In this document: positions 25,354 to 34,147 of the stretch, piece by piece | How positions within the stretch are numbered: position 1 is the first letter of the stretch | Layout: each line of letters starts with the position of its first letter | Program-made: the position numbers and the translations under genes | DNA from: an uncultured Erythrobacter sp. | GTDB lineage: Bacteria > Pseudomonadota > Alphaproteobacteria > Sphingomonadales > Sphingomonadaceae | Direction: 5' to 3' | Assembly: GCA_947494705.1 (NCBI GenBank) | Contig: CANLVN010000003.1 | Span: forward strand, 372,001 to 436,000 | DNA length: 64,000 nt | The notes under the pieces: model-generated | Database searches by the model: none | The model's input: the letters and a program-made list of their open reading frames with translations, nothing else | Told to the model about the DNA's origin: nothing

Positions 25354-27012
25354 ATGACCGATACGAAAAAAGCATCCGACGTTTTCATCGATTGTCTGGA
25401 GGCCGAAGGATGCGAGTATATCTTCGGCGTGCCGGGTGAAGAAAACCTCGATTTCCTCGACTCGCTGGGCAAGTCGGACAAGATCAAGCTGATTCTGACC
25501 CGCCACGAACAGGGCGCGGGCTTTATGGCCGCGACCTATGGCCGCCACACCGGCAAGACCGGCGTATGCGTCGCGACGCTTGGGCCGGGCGCCACCAACT
25601 TCGTCACCAGTGCGGCCTATGCGCAGCTGGGCGGGATGCCGGTCCTGATGATTACGGGTCAGAAGCCGATCAAGAAATCGAAGCAGGGCCGCTTCCAGAT
25701 CGTCGACATCGTCTCGCTGATGGAGCCGGTCACCAAATATTCGATCCAGATTGCTGCCGGCGACAATATCCCCAGCCGGGTTCGCGAAGCCTATCGCCTC
25801 GCCGAAGAGGAAAAGCCGGGCGCGACCCTGATCGAATTGCCCGAGGATATCGCCGAGGAACAGGCTACCGATTTCAAGCCGCTGCCCAAAAGCGTGGCGC
25901 GCCGCCCCAGCGCGGAGGCAAAGGCCGTTCGCGCGGCGGTGAAGGCGATCGAGGAAGCCAAGAGCCCGATCATCGTCATCGGCGCAGGCGCCAACCGCAA
26001 GAAGGCGGGGCGCATGCTCGAACAGCTGGTCGAGAAGACCGGCATTCCCTTCCTGACCACGCAAATGGGCAAGGGCGTGATCGACGAGCGGCATCCCAAG
26101 TTCGTAGGCTGCGCGGCCCTTTCGGCGGGCGATTTCGTCCACCGCGCGGTGGAGGCCAGCGACTGCATCATCAATGTCGGCCACGACGTGATCGAAAAGC
26201 CGCCGTTCTTCATGAAGGACAATGGCGTCACCGTGATCCACGTCTCGACCAAGACCGCGGAGGTGGACCCTGTCTACTTCCCACAGATCGAGGTCATCGG
26301 CGATATCGGCAACGCGATCTGGCAGATCAAGGAAGATGTCACCACCAACCGCGACTGGAATTTCGACCACATCCTAGCCTATCATCAGGCCGAACTCGAA
26401 CACACAGGGAAGCTTGCCGAGGATGCGCGTTTCCCGATCTTCCCGCCGCATCTGGTCAAGCAGGTGCGCGACTGCATGCCGCGCGACGGGATCATCTGCC
26501 TCGATAACGGGGTCTACAAGATCTGGTTCGCGCGCGGCTACACGGCATACCTTCCGAACACCGTCCTGCTCGACAACGCGCTGGCGACGATGGGGGCAGG
26601 GCTTCCGTCTGCCATGATGAGCGCGATGCTCTACCCCGATCGCAAGGTCATGGCGATCTGCGGCGATGGCGGCTTTATGATGAACAGCCAGGAGATGGAG
26701 ACCGCGGTGCGCCTGGGTCTCAACCTCACGGTTTTGATCCTGCGTGACGATGCTTACGGCATGATCCGATGGAAGCAGGCGAATATGGGCTTTGACGATT
26801 TCGGACTGACCTATGGCAACCCGGATTTCGTCGCCTATGCCGAAAGCTATGGTGCGAAGGGGCACCGTGTGGAATCGAGCGAGCACCTTACCGAACTGCT
26901 CGACCATTGCCGCGACACGCCCGGCGTTCACCTGATCGATTGCCCGGTCGACTATTCCGAGAACGACCAGATTTTGAACCACGATATCAAGCGCCTGAGC
27001 AAGGAACTTTGA
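25354..27012 (+). CDS. Acetolactate synthase-like thiamine-diphosphate enzyme (large subunit type)
   Basis: A TPP-dependent enzyme of the acetohydroxyacid synthase family (552 aa). The catalytic Glu is E52 in LTRHEQGAGFMAA, and the TPP/Mg motif starts at residue 437 (GDGGFMMNSQEMETAV). No regulatory small subunit (IlvH) follows; instead an aldehyde dehydrogenase gene starts 26 bp downstream, so this is probably not the biosynthetic IlvB but a catabolic or AlsS-like enzyme. The substrate is not evident. The start is ATG 25354, behind GGGGGG; a TTG at 25339 is possible. The 115-bp gap upstream has no recognisable promoter. Confidence 0.85.
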   Translation: MTDTKKASDVFIDCLEAEGCEYIFGVPGEENLDFLDSLGKSDKIKLILTRHEQGAGFMAATYGRHTGKTGVCVATLGPGATNFVTSAAYAQLGGMPVLMITGQKPIKKSKQGRFQIVDIVSLMEPVTKYSIQIAAGDNIPSRVREAYRLAEEEKPGATLIELPEDIAEEQATDFKPLPKSVARRPSAEAKAVRAAVKAIEEAKSPIIVIGAGANRKKAGRMLEQLVEKTGIPFLTTQMGKGVIDERHPKFVGCAALSAGDFVHRAVEASDCIINVGHDVIEKPPFFMKDNGVTVIHVSTKTAEVDPVYFPQIEVIGDIGNAIWQIKEDVTTNRDWNFDHILAYHQAELEHTGKLAEDARFPIFPPHLVKQVRDCMPRDGIICLDNGVYKIWFARGYTAYLPNTVLLDNALATMGAGLPSAMMSAMLYPDRKVMAICGDGGFMMNSQEMETAVRLGLNLTVLILRDDAYGMIRWKQANMGFDDFGLTYGNPDFVAYAESYGAKGHRVESSEHLTELLDHCRDTPGVHLIDCPVDYSENDQILNHDIKRLSKEL

Positions 27013-27038
27013 GATTGATCGGTAAAGGAGAGTAACCC

Positions 27039-28475
27039 ATGCCCAGTCTCAAAGACACCTATCCGCTCTACCTCAACAACAAGGCTGCCCAGCCTAACAC
27101 CGACCTCGAGGTCACCGACAAATATACCGGCGAGGTGGCCTTCCGCACCGCGCTGGCGACGCCGGACGTGATCGAGGAGGGTATCGCCGGGGCCGTGCGT
27201 GCGGCCGAGCCGATGGCCAAGATGGCAAGCTTCGAGCGGCAGGACGTGCTGCAGCACTGCGTCAAGCGGTTCCGCGAACGCTATGACGAACTTGCCTATT
27301 CGCTCTGCGTCGAGGCGGGCAAACCGATCAAGGATGCGGAAGGCGAGGTCGACCGCCTGATCGACACCTTCAAGATCGCTGCCGAAGAGGCCGTGCGAAA
27401 TTACGGCGAGGTCCAGCCGCTCGACATCAGCGCGCGGGCGAAGGGTTATATGGGGATGTGGAAGCGCGTGCCGATTGGCCCGGCCAGCTTCATCTCGCCA
27501 TTCAACTTCCCGCTGAACCTTGCCGCGCACAAGATCGCACCGGCGCTCGCGGTGGGCTGCCCCTTCGTGATGAAGCCCGCCTCCAAGACGCCGCTGGGCG
27601 CGCTCATCATGGGTGAGGTGCTGGCCGAGACCGACCTTCCCGAAGGCGCCTTCTCGATCTTGCCGGCAAGCCGCGACGGAGCGGACCTGTTCACCACCGA
27701 CGAACGGCTCAAGCTGCTCTCCTTCACCGGTTCGCCGGGTGTGGGCTGGGACCTGAAGGCCAAGGCGGGCAAGAAGCCGGTCGTTCTGGAACTGGGCGGC
27801 AATGCGGCTGTGATCGTCGACAAGGATGCCGATCTCGACCACGCGCTCGAACGCATCATCTTCGGCGCGTTCTACCAGTCGGGTCAGTCCTGCATCGGGG
27901 TGCAGCGGATCATCATCCACGAGGAAATCTACGATCGCTTCAAGGATATGCTGGTCGAGAAGACCAAGACCCTCGTCGCCGGCGATCCCAAGGACCGCGA
28001 TACCTTCATCGGGCCGATGATTTCGGACAAGGAAGCCGGGCGCCTCAAGGGCTGGATCGACGATGCTCTGGAGCAGGGGGCAAAGCTGCTATGCGGCGGC
28101 GGACTTTCGAACGGCAACATGCTGGAGGCGACGCTTCTGGAGGACGTGCCGACAAAGGCAGACGCGAACTGGGAGGAAGCCTTCGGTCCGCTCGCCAACC
28201 TTTCGAAGTTCTCCGACTTCTACGAGGCGCTCGACCAAGTGAACAATTCCAAGTTCGGCCTGCAGGCGGGCATCTTTACCCGCGACCTGCACCAGGTGCT
28301 CGATGCATGGGACACGCTCGACGTTGGCGGTGTGGTGGTGAACGATGTTTCGTCCTACCGCGTCGACAACATGCCTTATGGCGGCGTCAAGGATTCCGGT
28401 CTGGGCCGCGAAGGTATCCGCTTTGCGATGGAGGACCTGACCGAGATCCGGAATCTCGTCATCCGCAGGAACTGA
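27039..28475 (+). CDS. NAD(P)-dependent aldehyde dehydrogenase
   Basis: An aldehyde dehydrogenase superfamily enzyme, 478 aa. The general base is E251 in VLELGGN, the nucleophile is C285 in GQSCIGV, and ISPFNFPLNLA near residue 150 is the cofactor loop. PYGGVKDSGLGREG near the C-terminus is typical. The AAGGAG ribosome site lies 8 bp before the ATG. It is translationally close to the acetolactate-synthase-like gene, so the two are likely one operon acting on a shared aldehyde or 2-oxoacid metabolite; a glyceraldehyde-3-phosphate or lactaldehyde type is possible but not provable here. Confidence 0.9.
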   Translation: MPSLKDTYPLYLNNKAAQPNTDLEVTDKYTGEVAFRTALATPDVIEEGIAGAVRAAEPMAKMASFERQDVLQHCVKRFRERYDELAYSLCVEAGKPIKDAEGEVDRLIDTFKIAAEEAVRNYGEVQPLDISARAKGYMGMWKRVPIGPASFISPFNFPLNLAAHKIAPALAVGCPFVMKPASKTPLGALIMGEVLAETDLPEGAFSILPASRDGADLFTTDERLKLLSFTGSPGVGWDLKAKAGKKPVVLELGGNAAVIVDKDADLDHALERIIFGAFYQSGQSCIGVQRIIIHEEIYDRFKDMLVEKTKTLVAGDPKDRDTFIGPMISDKEAGRLKGWIDDALEQGAKLLCGGGLSNGNMLEATLLEDVPTKADANWEEAFGPLANLSKFSDFYEALDQVNNSKFGLQAGIFTRDLHQVLDAWDTLDVGGVVVNDVSSYRVDNMPYGGVKDSGLGREGIRFAMEDLTEIRNLVIRRN

Positions 28476-28482
28476 GCGAACA

Positions 28483-28514
28483 GCGTCGTCCCGGTGCGGG
28501 GGCCGGGACGACGC
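28483..28514. terminator. Hairpin between convergent genes
   Basis: A perfect 12-bp stem (GCGTCGTCCCGG / CCGGGACGACGC) with an 8-nt loop lies right after the aldehyde dehydrogenase stop and before the end of the opposing 146-aa gene. There is no T run on either side; it may act as a bidirectional terminator or RNA end-stabiliser. Confidence 0.5.
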
Positions 28515-28520
28515 GCGCGA

Positions 28521-28961
28521 TCAGGTCTCCTCAAGCAATAACAGCACCGCCGTCACGACCATCCGCTCGTCAGCGCCGAAGCGGTGGTCGACTTCGCGTA
28601 TCGTTGCATCGGCGACCAGTTGGCCGGGAATTGTGAATTCGTGTTCGGGGAGTTCTGCGATGAAATTCTCGCCCGCCTTGCCCGCTTCTGCACCCTCGAA
28701 GGCAATCGTCACCTCATGACGCGTGCCGGAGAAGGTGATCGAACTCCACGATTTTTCCTCGTGGCTCAGAAACGCACCACGCCCTCGGGCAAGAGTGGAA
28801 ACCGCCTCACGCAATCGGTCTGATGTCGTGCGGCGAGGCCGATAACGTCGCGCGTGCGTCATGGAGCGAGTGGGCGCGTCGGCGGATTTGGTCTCGATCG
28901 GTGCGGTGTAGGCCGATGCTAGGTCGGATGGAGCGTGGTGCGACAGGCTCTCAAGCAGCAT
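28521..28961 (-). CDS. Hypothetical protein, 146 aa, in a putative SOS-controlled pair
   Basis: I do not recognise a family with a known function. The N-terminal half is basic and low in hydrophobicity (ARRYRPRRTTSDRLREAV); the C-terminal half is a compact alpha/beta domain (FSGTRHEVTIAFEGAEAG, ELPEHEFTIPGQLVADATI) ending in an acidic-hydrophobic LLLLEET. There is no signal peptide or membrane span. ATG 28961 overlaps the end of the preceding 75-aa gene by 11 bp, so the two are translationally coupled. Both lie downstream of an SOS-type box and diverge from an S24/LexA-like gene. Similar proteins seem to occur in other sphingomonads, from memory. Confidence 0.7.
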   Translation of the reverse strand: MLLESLSHHAPSDLASAYTAPIETKSADAPTRSMTHARRYRPRRTTSDRLREAVSTLARGRGAFLSHEEKSWSSITFSGTRHEVTIAFEGAEAGKAGENFIAELPEHEFTIPGQLVADATIREVDHRFGADERMVVTAVLLLLEET

Positions 28962-29178
28962 AGGAAAATCCCTTTGTTTCGAGCGCATCGGTGCGTGCGG
29001 TGACGTGCGTTTCGAACAGGCGGATCCATTCCAGCGTGCGTGCTTCCGTGGCACTGCGCGGCATGCGTCCCATGCGCAGGTCGAGCACAAAGCGCGGGTC
29101 ATGCGCGGCGAGCCGCCCGAAGGTGGTGGCGGGCATGTCGTGCTTCCGCAGGAATTGTTCGACTTTTCGTAGCAGCAT
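28951..29178 (-). CDS. Small conserved hypothetical protein, 75 aa
   Basis: A small basic, helical protein: MLLRKVEQFLRKHDMPATTF followed by GRLAAHDPRFVLDLRMGRMP and EARTLEWIRLFETHV. The pattern resembles the first helices of a helix-turn-helix domain (TTFGRLAAHDPRFV), so a small DNA-binding or regulator-partner role is possible but unproven. The start is ATG 29178, preceded by GAGGGG. It leads a two-gene operon with the 146-aa gene (11-bp overlap) and has a GTTC-N7-GTTC box 44-58 bp upstream. Confidence 0.7.
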   Translation of the reverse strand: MLLRKVEQFLRKHDMPATTFGRLAAHDPRFVLDLRMGRMPRSATEARTLEWIRLFETHVTARTDALETKGFSYAA

Positions 29179-29221
29179 TTTTGATCCCCTCAGATGAAAT
29201 GCAAAGCCGGCGAATCGGCTT

Positions 29222-29236
29222 GTTCCATTTGTGTTC
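29222..29236. promoter_or_regulatory. SOS (LexA) box of the alphaproteobacterial type
   Basis: GTTC-CATTTGT-GTTC is an exact match to the alphaproteobacterial LexA consensus GTTC-N7-GTTC, embedded in a longer direct repeat TGTTCCAT-ttg-TGTTCCAT (29221-29239). It sits in the 132-bp gap between the divergent 75-aa gene and the S24 gene and could control either or both. It is also a possible site for the S24 protein itself. Confidence 0.6.
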
Positions 29237-29310
29237 CATGGCAAATCCTACTTGTTTAGGAAAAATCTTTCATGCAGGAAGAGTTTTGAACGGCTCGATC
29301 TTGAGCCATC

Positions 29311-30000
29311 ATGGAGAGAGCCTTGGAAGATCCGATCGATCCACGTGAACGCCTGCTCGAATTGTCGCGCGAACGCGGAGCGAGCCTGGCAAGCCTGTCC
29401 GAGTTGCTCGGGCGAAATACCAGCTATCTCCAGCAATTCATTAAGAAAGGCTCGCCCCGGAAGCTGGAGGAGGGTGACCGCCGCACGCTCGCGGAATTCT
29501 TTGGCGTGCCCGAGGCGGAGCTGGGCGGAACAGGTTCTGCCGAAACATCAGCGGCGAGGGAAAAATCCTACACGACCTCCCGCAGCCGGCCAGAACCGGA
29601 GTGGGTCGAGGTCCCCAGGCTGGCCATCGGTGCGTCGGCGGGTCCGGGCGCTCTGCCCCTCGACGAGGTTGCCTTTGATGCCTTTTGCTTCTCGCGCCGC
29701 TGGCTCGCCGAACATGGTCTCGAAGGCGCGCAGCTATCCGCCATCATGGTCGAGGGCGACTCAATGGAGCCGCTGCTACGCGACGGCGACGAAATCCTCA
29801 TCGACCGATCCCCACGCCCTTTCCGCGATGGTGTCCACGTCGTGCGCCTTGGCGATACCCTGATGGTAAAGCGTGTCGCCCAGGCCGGGGCAGATCGCTT
29901 CTCGCTGCTTAGCCAGAACCTTGCTTATCCGCCGGTCGATGTCAGCGCGCAGGATATCGAGGTCATCGGGCGGGTTGTATGGAAGGGCGGGCGCATCTAA
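29311..30000 (+). CDS. S24/LexA-like transcriptional repressor (helix-turn-helix plus serine peptidase)
   Basis: A 229-aa protein of the S24 family. Residues 5-75 are an HTH region (LASLSELLGRNTSYLQQFI and LAEFFGVPEAELGG). The C-terminal self-cleavage domain has the serine S151 in VEGDSMEPLL and the lysine K187 in LMVKRVAQ, as in LexA, UmuD and phage CI. A cleavage site may lie near SAGPGA. It is therefore likely a damage-responsive repressor, though not LexA itself, whose winged-helix N-terminus differs. It diverges from two small genes across an SOS-type box; the metallo-hydrolase follows after 10 bp. Confidence 0.85.
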   Translation: MERALEDPIDPRERLLELSRERGASLASLSELLGRNTSYLQQFIKKGSPRKLEEGDRRTLAEFFGVPEAELGGTGSAETSAAREKSYTTSRSRPEPEWVEVPRLAIGASAGPGALPLDEVAFDAFCFSRRWLAEHGLEGAQLSAIMVEGDSMEPLLRDGDEILIDRSPRPFRDGVHVVRLGDTLMVKRVAQAGADRFSLLSQNLAYPPVDVSAQDIEVIGRVVWKGGRI

Positions 30001-30010
30001 ATCCTGCGCC

Positions 30011-30676
30011 ATGACCGACAAACCGACGCCCCCCATGAAAGCCGCGATTATTCCGGTGACGCCGCTTCAACAGAATTGCTCGCTGATCTGGTGCACCCAG
30101 ACCAATAAGGCCGCGCTGATCGATCCGGGTGGCGATCTCGACCGGTTGAAGGAGGGCGTCGCCAAGGCGGGCGTCGATCTGGAGAAGATATTCATTACCC
30201 ACGGCCATCTGGACCATTGCGGGCAGGCGGGCATGCTGGCGGAAGAACTGGGCCTGTCGATCGAGGGGCCGCACAAGGACGACCAGTTCTGGATCGAACG
30301 GCTGGACGGCGATGGCGCGCGCTACGGTATGCAGGCGGCGAGCTTTACGCCCGACCGCTGGCTGGAAAACGGAGACACCGTCACCCTGGGGGAATTGACG
30401 CTGGACGTCATCCATTGCCCCGGTCACACGCCGGGCCATGTCGTGTTCTTTCATGAGCCCAGCCGCTTCGCCATCGTCGGTGATGTCCTGTTCCAGGGCA
30501 GTATTGGCCGCACCGACTTCCCGCGCGGCAACCATCAGGACCTCATCGACGCCATCACCCAGCGCCTGTGGCCGTTAGGCGACGATGTGATGTTCATCCC
30601 CGGCCATGGCCCGACCAGCACCTTCGGCCAGGAACGCAAGACCAACCAGTTCGTGAGCGATTACGCGTTGTCTTGA
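30011..30676 (+). CDS. MBL-fold metallo-hydrolase (glyoxalase II-like)
   Basis: A metallo-beta-lactamase-fold hydrolase, 221 aa. The metal motif is THGHLDHCG (about residues 61-69), with the further ligands His in CPGHTPGH, Asp in IVGDVLF and His in IPGHGPTS. This pattern is that of small hydroxyacylglutathione-hydrolase-like proteins that clear thioesters. The start is ATG 30011, 10 bp after the S24 gene, so read-through is likely. A 9-bp hairpin follows the stop. Confidence 0.88.
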   Translation: MTDKPTPPMKAAIIPVTPLQQNCSLIWCTQTNKAALIDPGGDLDRLKEGVAKAGVDLEKIFITHGHLDHCGQAGMLAEELGLSIEGPHKDDQFWIERLDGDGARYGMQAASFTPDRWLENGDTVTLGELTLDVIHCPGHTPGHVVFFHEPSRFAIVGDVLFQGSIGRTDFPRGNHQDLIDAITQRLWPLGDDVMFIPGHGPTSTFGQERKTNQFVSDYALS

Positions 30677-30678
30677 TC

Positions 30679-30702
30679 GCGCAGCCGCCTGTGCGGCTGC
30701 GT
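30679..30702 (+). terminator. Hairpin after the metallo-hydrolase gene
   Basis: CGCAGCCGC-ctgt-GCGGCTGCG (30680-30701), a perfect 9-bp stem extendable by one G-U pair, begins 4 bp past the stop codon and is followed by TCTTA. It is GC-rich, but the T run is poor. Confidence 0.5.
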
Positions 30703-30750
30703 CTTAGCTAGAAGTCCTGCGCTTACGGTCGCCAGCGCGACCGGATCTCT

Positions 30751-31146
30751 CTACATTACCCTTGCCGCGATCAGCGCCGCAACGATAGCGAGGCCCAGCA
30801 GGGTCAGCATCGAGATGATCGTGCCGATCATGCGGCCGATACCCAGCGACCCGCCGTCCATGCCGAAAGCATGCGCTATCCGGCCCAGCATGAAAACGGC
30901 CGCGACATAGCTCAGCCACGGATCGCCCTTACCGGTAATCTCGATCGCCGCGATAAGGATAAGGACGAAGGGCGCGTTCTCCACGAAGTTCGCCTGTGCG
31001 CGCATCCGGCGCACCAGCGGTTCACTGTCCTCGTCGCCGACAAAGATCTTCTCTGCCTGCCTCACCGCGCCGATGCGGGTCATCAGCCAGATGTTCAGGA
31101 TTGCCGCCGCCGCCGCCGTGGCGAGCGTTACCGGTAGAAGTGCCAT
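30751..31146 (-). CDS. MAPEG family membrane protein
   Basis: A four-helix membrane protein of the MAPEG (eicosanoid/glutathione) family, 131 aa. The signature RRMRAQANFVENAPFVLIL in the second segment is plain, with hydrophobic spans at about 1-20, 60-75, 78-95 and 108-130. Bacterial members are often glutathione-linked detoxification enzymes or of unknown role. It converges on the metallo-hydrolase gene and diverges from rpmF across 269 bp. That gap holds no gene; a palindrome ACGGAA-a-TTCCGT (31367-31379) lies in the probable rpmF leader. Confidence 0.85.
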   Translation of the reverse strand: MALLPVTLATAAAAAILNIWLMTRIGAVRQAEKIFVGDEDSEPLVRRMRAQANFVENAPFVLILIAAIEITGKGDPWLSYVAAVFMLGRIAHAFGMDGGSLGIGRMIGTIISMLTLLGLAIVAALIAARVM

Positions 31147-31415
31147 GATTTACGATCCCCTCTCGATTATCTTCGCGCGTTTGCTACGGTGTCCGGTGTT
31201 ACCGCGCAATGGCGGGCGTCGTGGCTGATCGCTGGGCTTGCAACCTTCGATTTTTCCGCTATATCGCGCGGCTTCCCGCCATGACCGGCTTGGACGTAAA
31301 GGCGCAAGGCCAATGACCTTGTGCGCAGTGCGACCTTGCCGTAAGGGCGTCACCGAAACATACGGTACGGAAATTCCGTCCCTTTAACGCATTTACCCGA
31401 GGAAATGGCTGAGCC

Positions 31416-31598
31416 ATGGCTGTCCCCAAGAGAAAAGTATCACCGCATCGTCGCGGAAACCGTCGCGCCCACGATTCGCTTACGGTCGAAGCGCACCAGG
31501 AATGCTCGAACTGCGGCGAACTCAAGCGCCCGCACCACATGTGCATGGCCTGCGGCTATTATAACGGTCGCGAAGTGATGGTGCCCAAGGGCATCTGA
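31416..31598 (+). CDS. rpmF: 50S ribosomal protein L32
   Basis: The 60-aa product is ribosomal protein L32: [20 protein letters not shown] at the N-terminus and the [14 protein letters not shown] zinc-ribbon region, with [10 protein letters not shown] at the end. A GAGGAAA ribosome site precedes the ATG. It opens the usual alphaproteobacterial rpmF-plsX-fabH-ihfA-merR string, with plsX 20 bp downstream. Confidence 0.97.
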   Translation: MAVPKRKVSPHRRGNRRAHDSLTVEAHQECSNCGELKRPHHMCMACGYYNGREVMVPKGI

Positions 31599-31618
31599 AC
31601 CGTCTTTAAAGAAGGACC

Positions 31619-32725
31619 ATGCGCATGAAGCTCCCGCGTATCGCGATTGATGCGATGGGCGGCGATGAAGGCGTGCGCACCATGGTCGAGGGCGCCGCGG
31701 TAGCGCGCCGGGAACACCCGGAATTCGAATTCCTGCTGGTCGGCGACCGGCAGCGAATCGAACGCGCGCTCGAGAACCATCCGGGCATGGCGGGCGCGTC
31801 CGAAATCCTCCATTGCGATGATGTCATCAGCGGCGACGAACAGCCGTCCAAGGCGATCCGCCGTGCCAAGACCACGAGCATGGGCCTTGCCGTCAACGCG
31901 GTGAAGGAAGGCCAGGCCGGAGCGGCCGTCAGCGCCGGAAACACCGGTGCGCTGATGGCGATGAGCAAGCTGGCGCTGCGGACCATGCCGGGGATCGACA
32001 GGCCCGCGCTTGCCGCCATGATGCCCACTCTGGAACCGCATGACGTGGTGATGCTGGACCTTGGCGCAAACACCGAGGCGGATGCGCGCAACCTCGTCCA
32101 ATTCGCGGTCATGGGCGCGGCCTATTCGCGGATCGTCAATGGCTTTGAAAAGCCGACCGTGCGCCTGCTCAACATCGGCACTGAAGAGATCAAGGGCACC
32201 GAAGCGCTGCGCGATGCCGCCGCTCAGCTGACCGCAGCGACCGGCGATGGCGAAAAGGGGCTGGCGCTCAGCTTCGATGGCTTCGTCGAAAGCGACAAGA
32301 TCAATCGCGGCGAAACCCATGTGGTCGTGACCGACGGTTTTTCGGGCAATATCGCTTTGAAGGCGATCGAGGGGTCGGCGCGGTTCGTCACCGACCTGCT
32401 GCGCCAGGCTTTTACAAGTTCGCTACGCTCGAAGTTCGGCTTTCTCGTCTCTCGCCCTGCGACCGAGTTGCTCAAGCACCATCTCGACCCCAACAACCAC
32501 AATGGCGCGGTGTTTCTTGGCCTAAACGGTGTCGTCGTCAAAAGCCACGGCAGCGCCAATGCGAAAGGCGTCGCCAATGCGGTCGCCGTCGCTGCCCGCC
32601 TGCTCGAAGACAAGCTGACCCAGCGTATCGCGCAGGACCTTTCCAGGCTCGGAGAAGAAACCCTGCGCAACAACGGTAAATCCACTGGCGATTCCAAACC
32701 GCCGGAAAGCGGAGCTGCGGCGTGA
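31619..32725 (+). CDS. plsX: Phosphate acyltransferase PlsX
   Basis: PlsX makes acyl-phosphate from acyl-ACP, the first step of phospholipid synthesis through PlsY. The signature [11 protein letters not shown] opens the protein, and [18 protein letters not shown] and [11 protein letters not shown] are conserved. The length of 368 aa is slightly long, with a Lys/Ser/Pro tail. Two in-frame ATGs, 31619 and 31625, are possible; AAGGA is better spaced for the second. The stop overlaps the fabH start (GTGA), showing translational coupling. Confidence 0.96.
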   Translation: MRMKLPRIAIDAMGGDEGVRTMVEGAAVARREHPEFEFLLVGDRQRIERALENHPGMAGASEILHCDDVISGDEQPSKAIRRAKTTSMGLAVNAVKEGQAGAAVSAGNTGALMAMSKLALRTMPGIDRPALAAMMPTLEPHDVVMLDLGANTEADARNLVQFAVMGAAYSRIVNGFEKPTVRLLNIGTEEIKGTEALRDAAAQLTAATGDGEKGLALSFDGFVESDKINRGETHVVVTDGFSGNIALKAIEGSARFVTDLLRQAFTSSLRSKFGFLVSRPATELLKHHLDPNNHNGAVFLGLNGVVVKSHGSANAKGVANAVAVAARLLEDKLTQRIAQDLSRLGEETLRNNGKSTGDSKPPESGAAA

Positions 32726-33699
32726 CGGGATCGCGAGTGCTGGGTTCGGGTTCGGCCTTGCCGGCCCGCGTGGTGACCAACGCACAGCTGGCGGAAAAGG
32801 TCGACACGTCGCACGACTGGATCGTCGAGCGCACCGGTATCCATCAGCGGTACATCGCCGGTGAGGGCGAGACCACCGCGACGCTCGCCACCGACGCTGC
32901 GCGTGCCGCGCTGGCCGATGCAGGGGTGGACGCGAGCGATATCGACCTCATAGTGCTTGCCACCGCAACGCCTGACAACACCTTTCCGGCGACCGCCACC
33001 AAGGTCCAGCACGCGCTGGGATGCCATGGCGGAATCGCATTCGACGTAGCCGCAGTGTGCTCGGGCTTCCTCTACGCCCTGACCACTGCCGATTCGCTGC
33101 TCAAGACCGGCTCTGCAAAGCGCGCGCTGGTTATCGGGGCGGAAACTTTCAGCCGTATTCTCGATTGGGAAGACCGAACCACCTGCGTGCTTTTCGGCGA
33201 CGGGGCCGGGGCCGTGGTGCTGGAAGCAGCAGACCCGCTCGGCGCTGGCCTTCCCGGTGCTGCCGGGATCATCGCAAGCCGCCTTCATGCCGACGGAGCG
33301 CAGCACGATCTGCTCTATGTCGATGGCGGCCCTTCGACCACGCAGACGGTCGGCCATTTGCGCATGAAGGGCCGCGAAGTGTTCCGCCACGCGGTCGTCA
33401 ATCTCTCCGGTGTCCTGGGCGAAGTGATTGAAGATGCAGGGATTTCGGCAAGCGACATCGACTGGATCGTTCCCCACCAGGCCAACAAACGCATTCTCGA
33501 TGCGACCGCCAAGAAGCTTGGCATCCCACCTGAAAAGGTGATCGTGACGGTCGATCAGCACGCGAACACTTCGGCGGCTTCGGTGCCGCTAGCCTTCGAT
33601 GTCGCCCGCAAGGATGGGCGGATAAAGTCGGGCGATTTGGTGATGTTCGAGGCAATGGGTGGCGGCTTTACGTGGGGCGCTTCCCTCGTTCGAATGTAA
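32722..33699 (+). CDS. fabH: Beta-ketoacyl-ACP synthase III (FabH)
   Basis: FabH condenses an acyl-CoA with malonyl-ACP to start fatty-acid synthesis. The catalytic triad is visible: C113 in AAVCSGF, H252 in [10 protein letters not shown] and N282 in [10 protein letters not shown]. The length of 325 aa is normal. It starts at GTG 32722, overlapping the plsX stop by four bases. It completes the plsX-fabH lipid pair; ihfA follows after a 125-bp gap that has no gene and may hold a promoter. Confidence 0.96.
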   Translation: MTGSRVLGSGSALPARVVTNAQLAEKVDTSHDWIVERTGIHQRYIAGEGETTATLATDAARAALADAGVDASDIDLIVLATATPDNTFPATATKVQHALGCHGGIAFDVAAVCSGFLYALTTADSLLKTGSAKRALVIGAETFSRILDWEDRTTCVLFGDGAGAVVLEAADPLGAGLPGAAGIIASRLHADGAQHDLLYVDGGPSTTQTVGHLRMKGREVFRHAVVNLSGVLGEVIEDAGISASDIDWIVPHQANKRILDATAKKLGIPPEKVIVTVDQHANTSAASVPLAFDVARKDGRIKSGDLVMFEAMGGGFTWGASLVRM

Positions 33700-33824
33700 C
33701 GGCTTTTACTGGCCTGCGGGAATCTTTGCACAATTCTGGTGAAACGTTCGACCACAAGTTGCGATATTCCCGTAACTTAGCTAATGTTAATTTCAGTGAG
33801 GGCGCTGCAAACAGGAGAGTGCGC

Positions 33825-34127
33825 ATGATGCGTTCGGTAGGGACATTGACCCGCGCCGATCTGGCCGAAACGATCAACCGAAAGATGGGGTTGAGCCGGG
33901 CGGAATCGCTCGACATGGTGGAGTCGATCCTCGGTAAGATGTCCAATGCGTTGGCAGAGGGTGAAAACGTCAAGATTTCCGGCTTCGGAAGCTTCGTTCT
34001 CCGCGACAAGAACGAGCGGATCGGCCGCAACCCCAAGACCGGCGTAGAGGTTCCGATTACGCCACGTCGGGTACTGACATTCCGCGCCAGCCAGCTATTG
34101 AAAGAGCGTATCGCTAAAGGCGAATAG
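33825..34127 (+). CDS. ihfA: Integration host factor subunit alpha
   Basis: A DNA-bending HU/IHF-family protein, 100 aa. The motifs [20 protein letters not shown] and [20 protein letters not shown] are the IHF-alpha core, with the DNA-arm GRNPKTG at about 68-74. ATG 33825 follows AGGAGA at 6 bp; ATG 33828 is adjacent. A MerR gene follows after 20 bp. In other alphaproteobacteria this ihfA-merR pair lies after fabH in the same order. Confidence 0.95.
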   Translation: MMRSVGTLTRADLAETINRKMGLSRAESLDMVESILGKMSNALAEGENVKISGFGSFVLRDKNERIGRNPKTGVEVPITPRRVLTFRASQLLKERIAKGE

Positions 34128-34147
34128 GCAAGGCAAAGGAAAAGCGC

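Noticed and set aside
29311..30000. Calling the S24 gene lexA
   Set aside because: The C-terminal peptidase fits, but the N-terminus is not the LexA winged helix and the length and context differ; it is kept as a LexA-like repressor.
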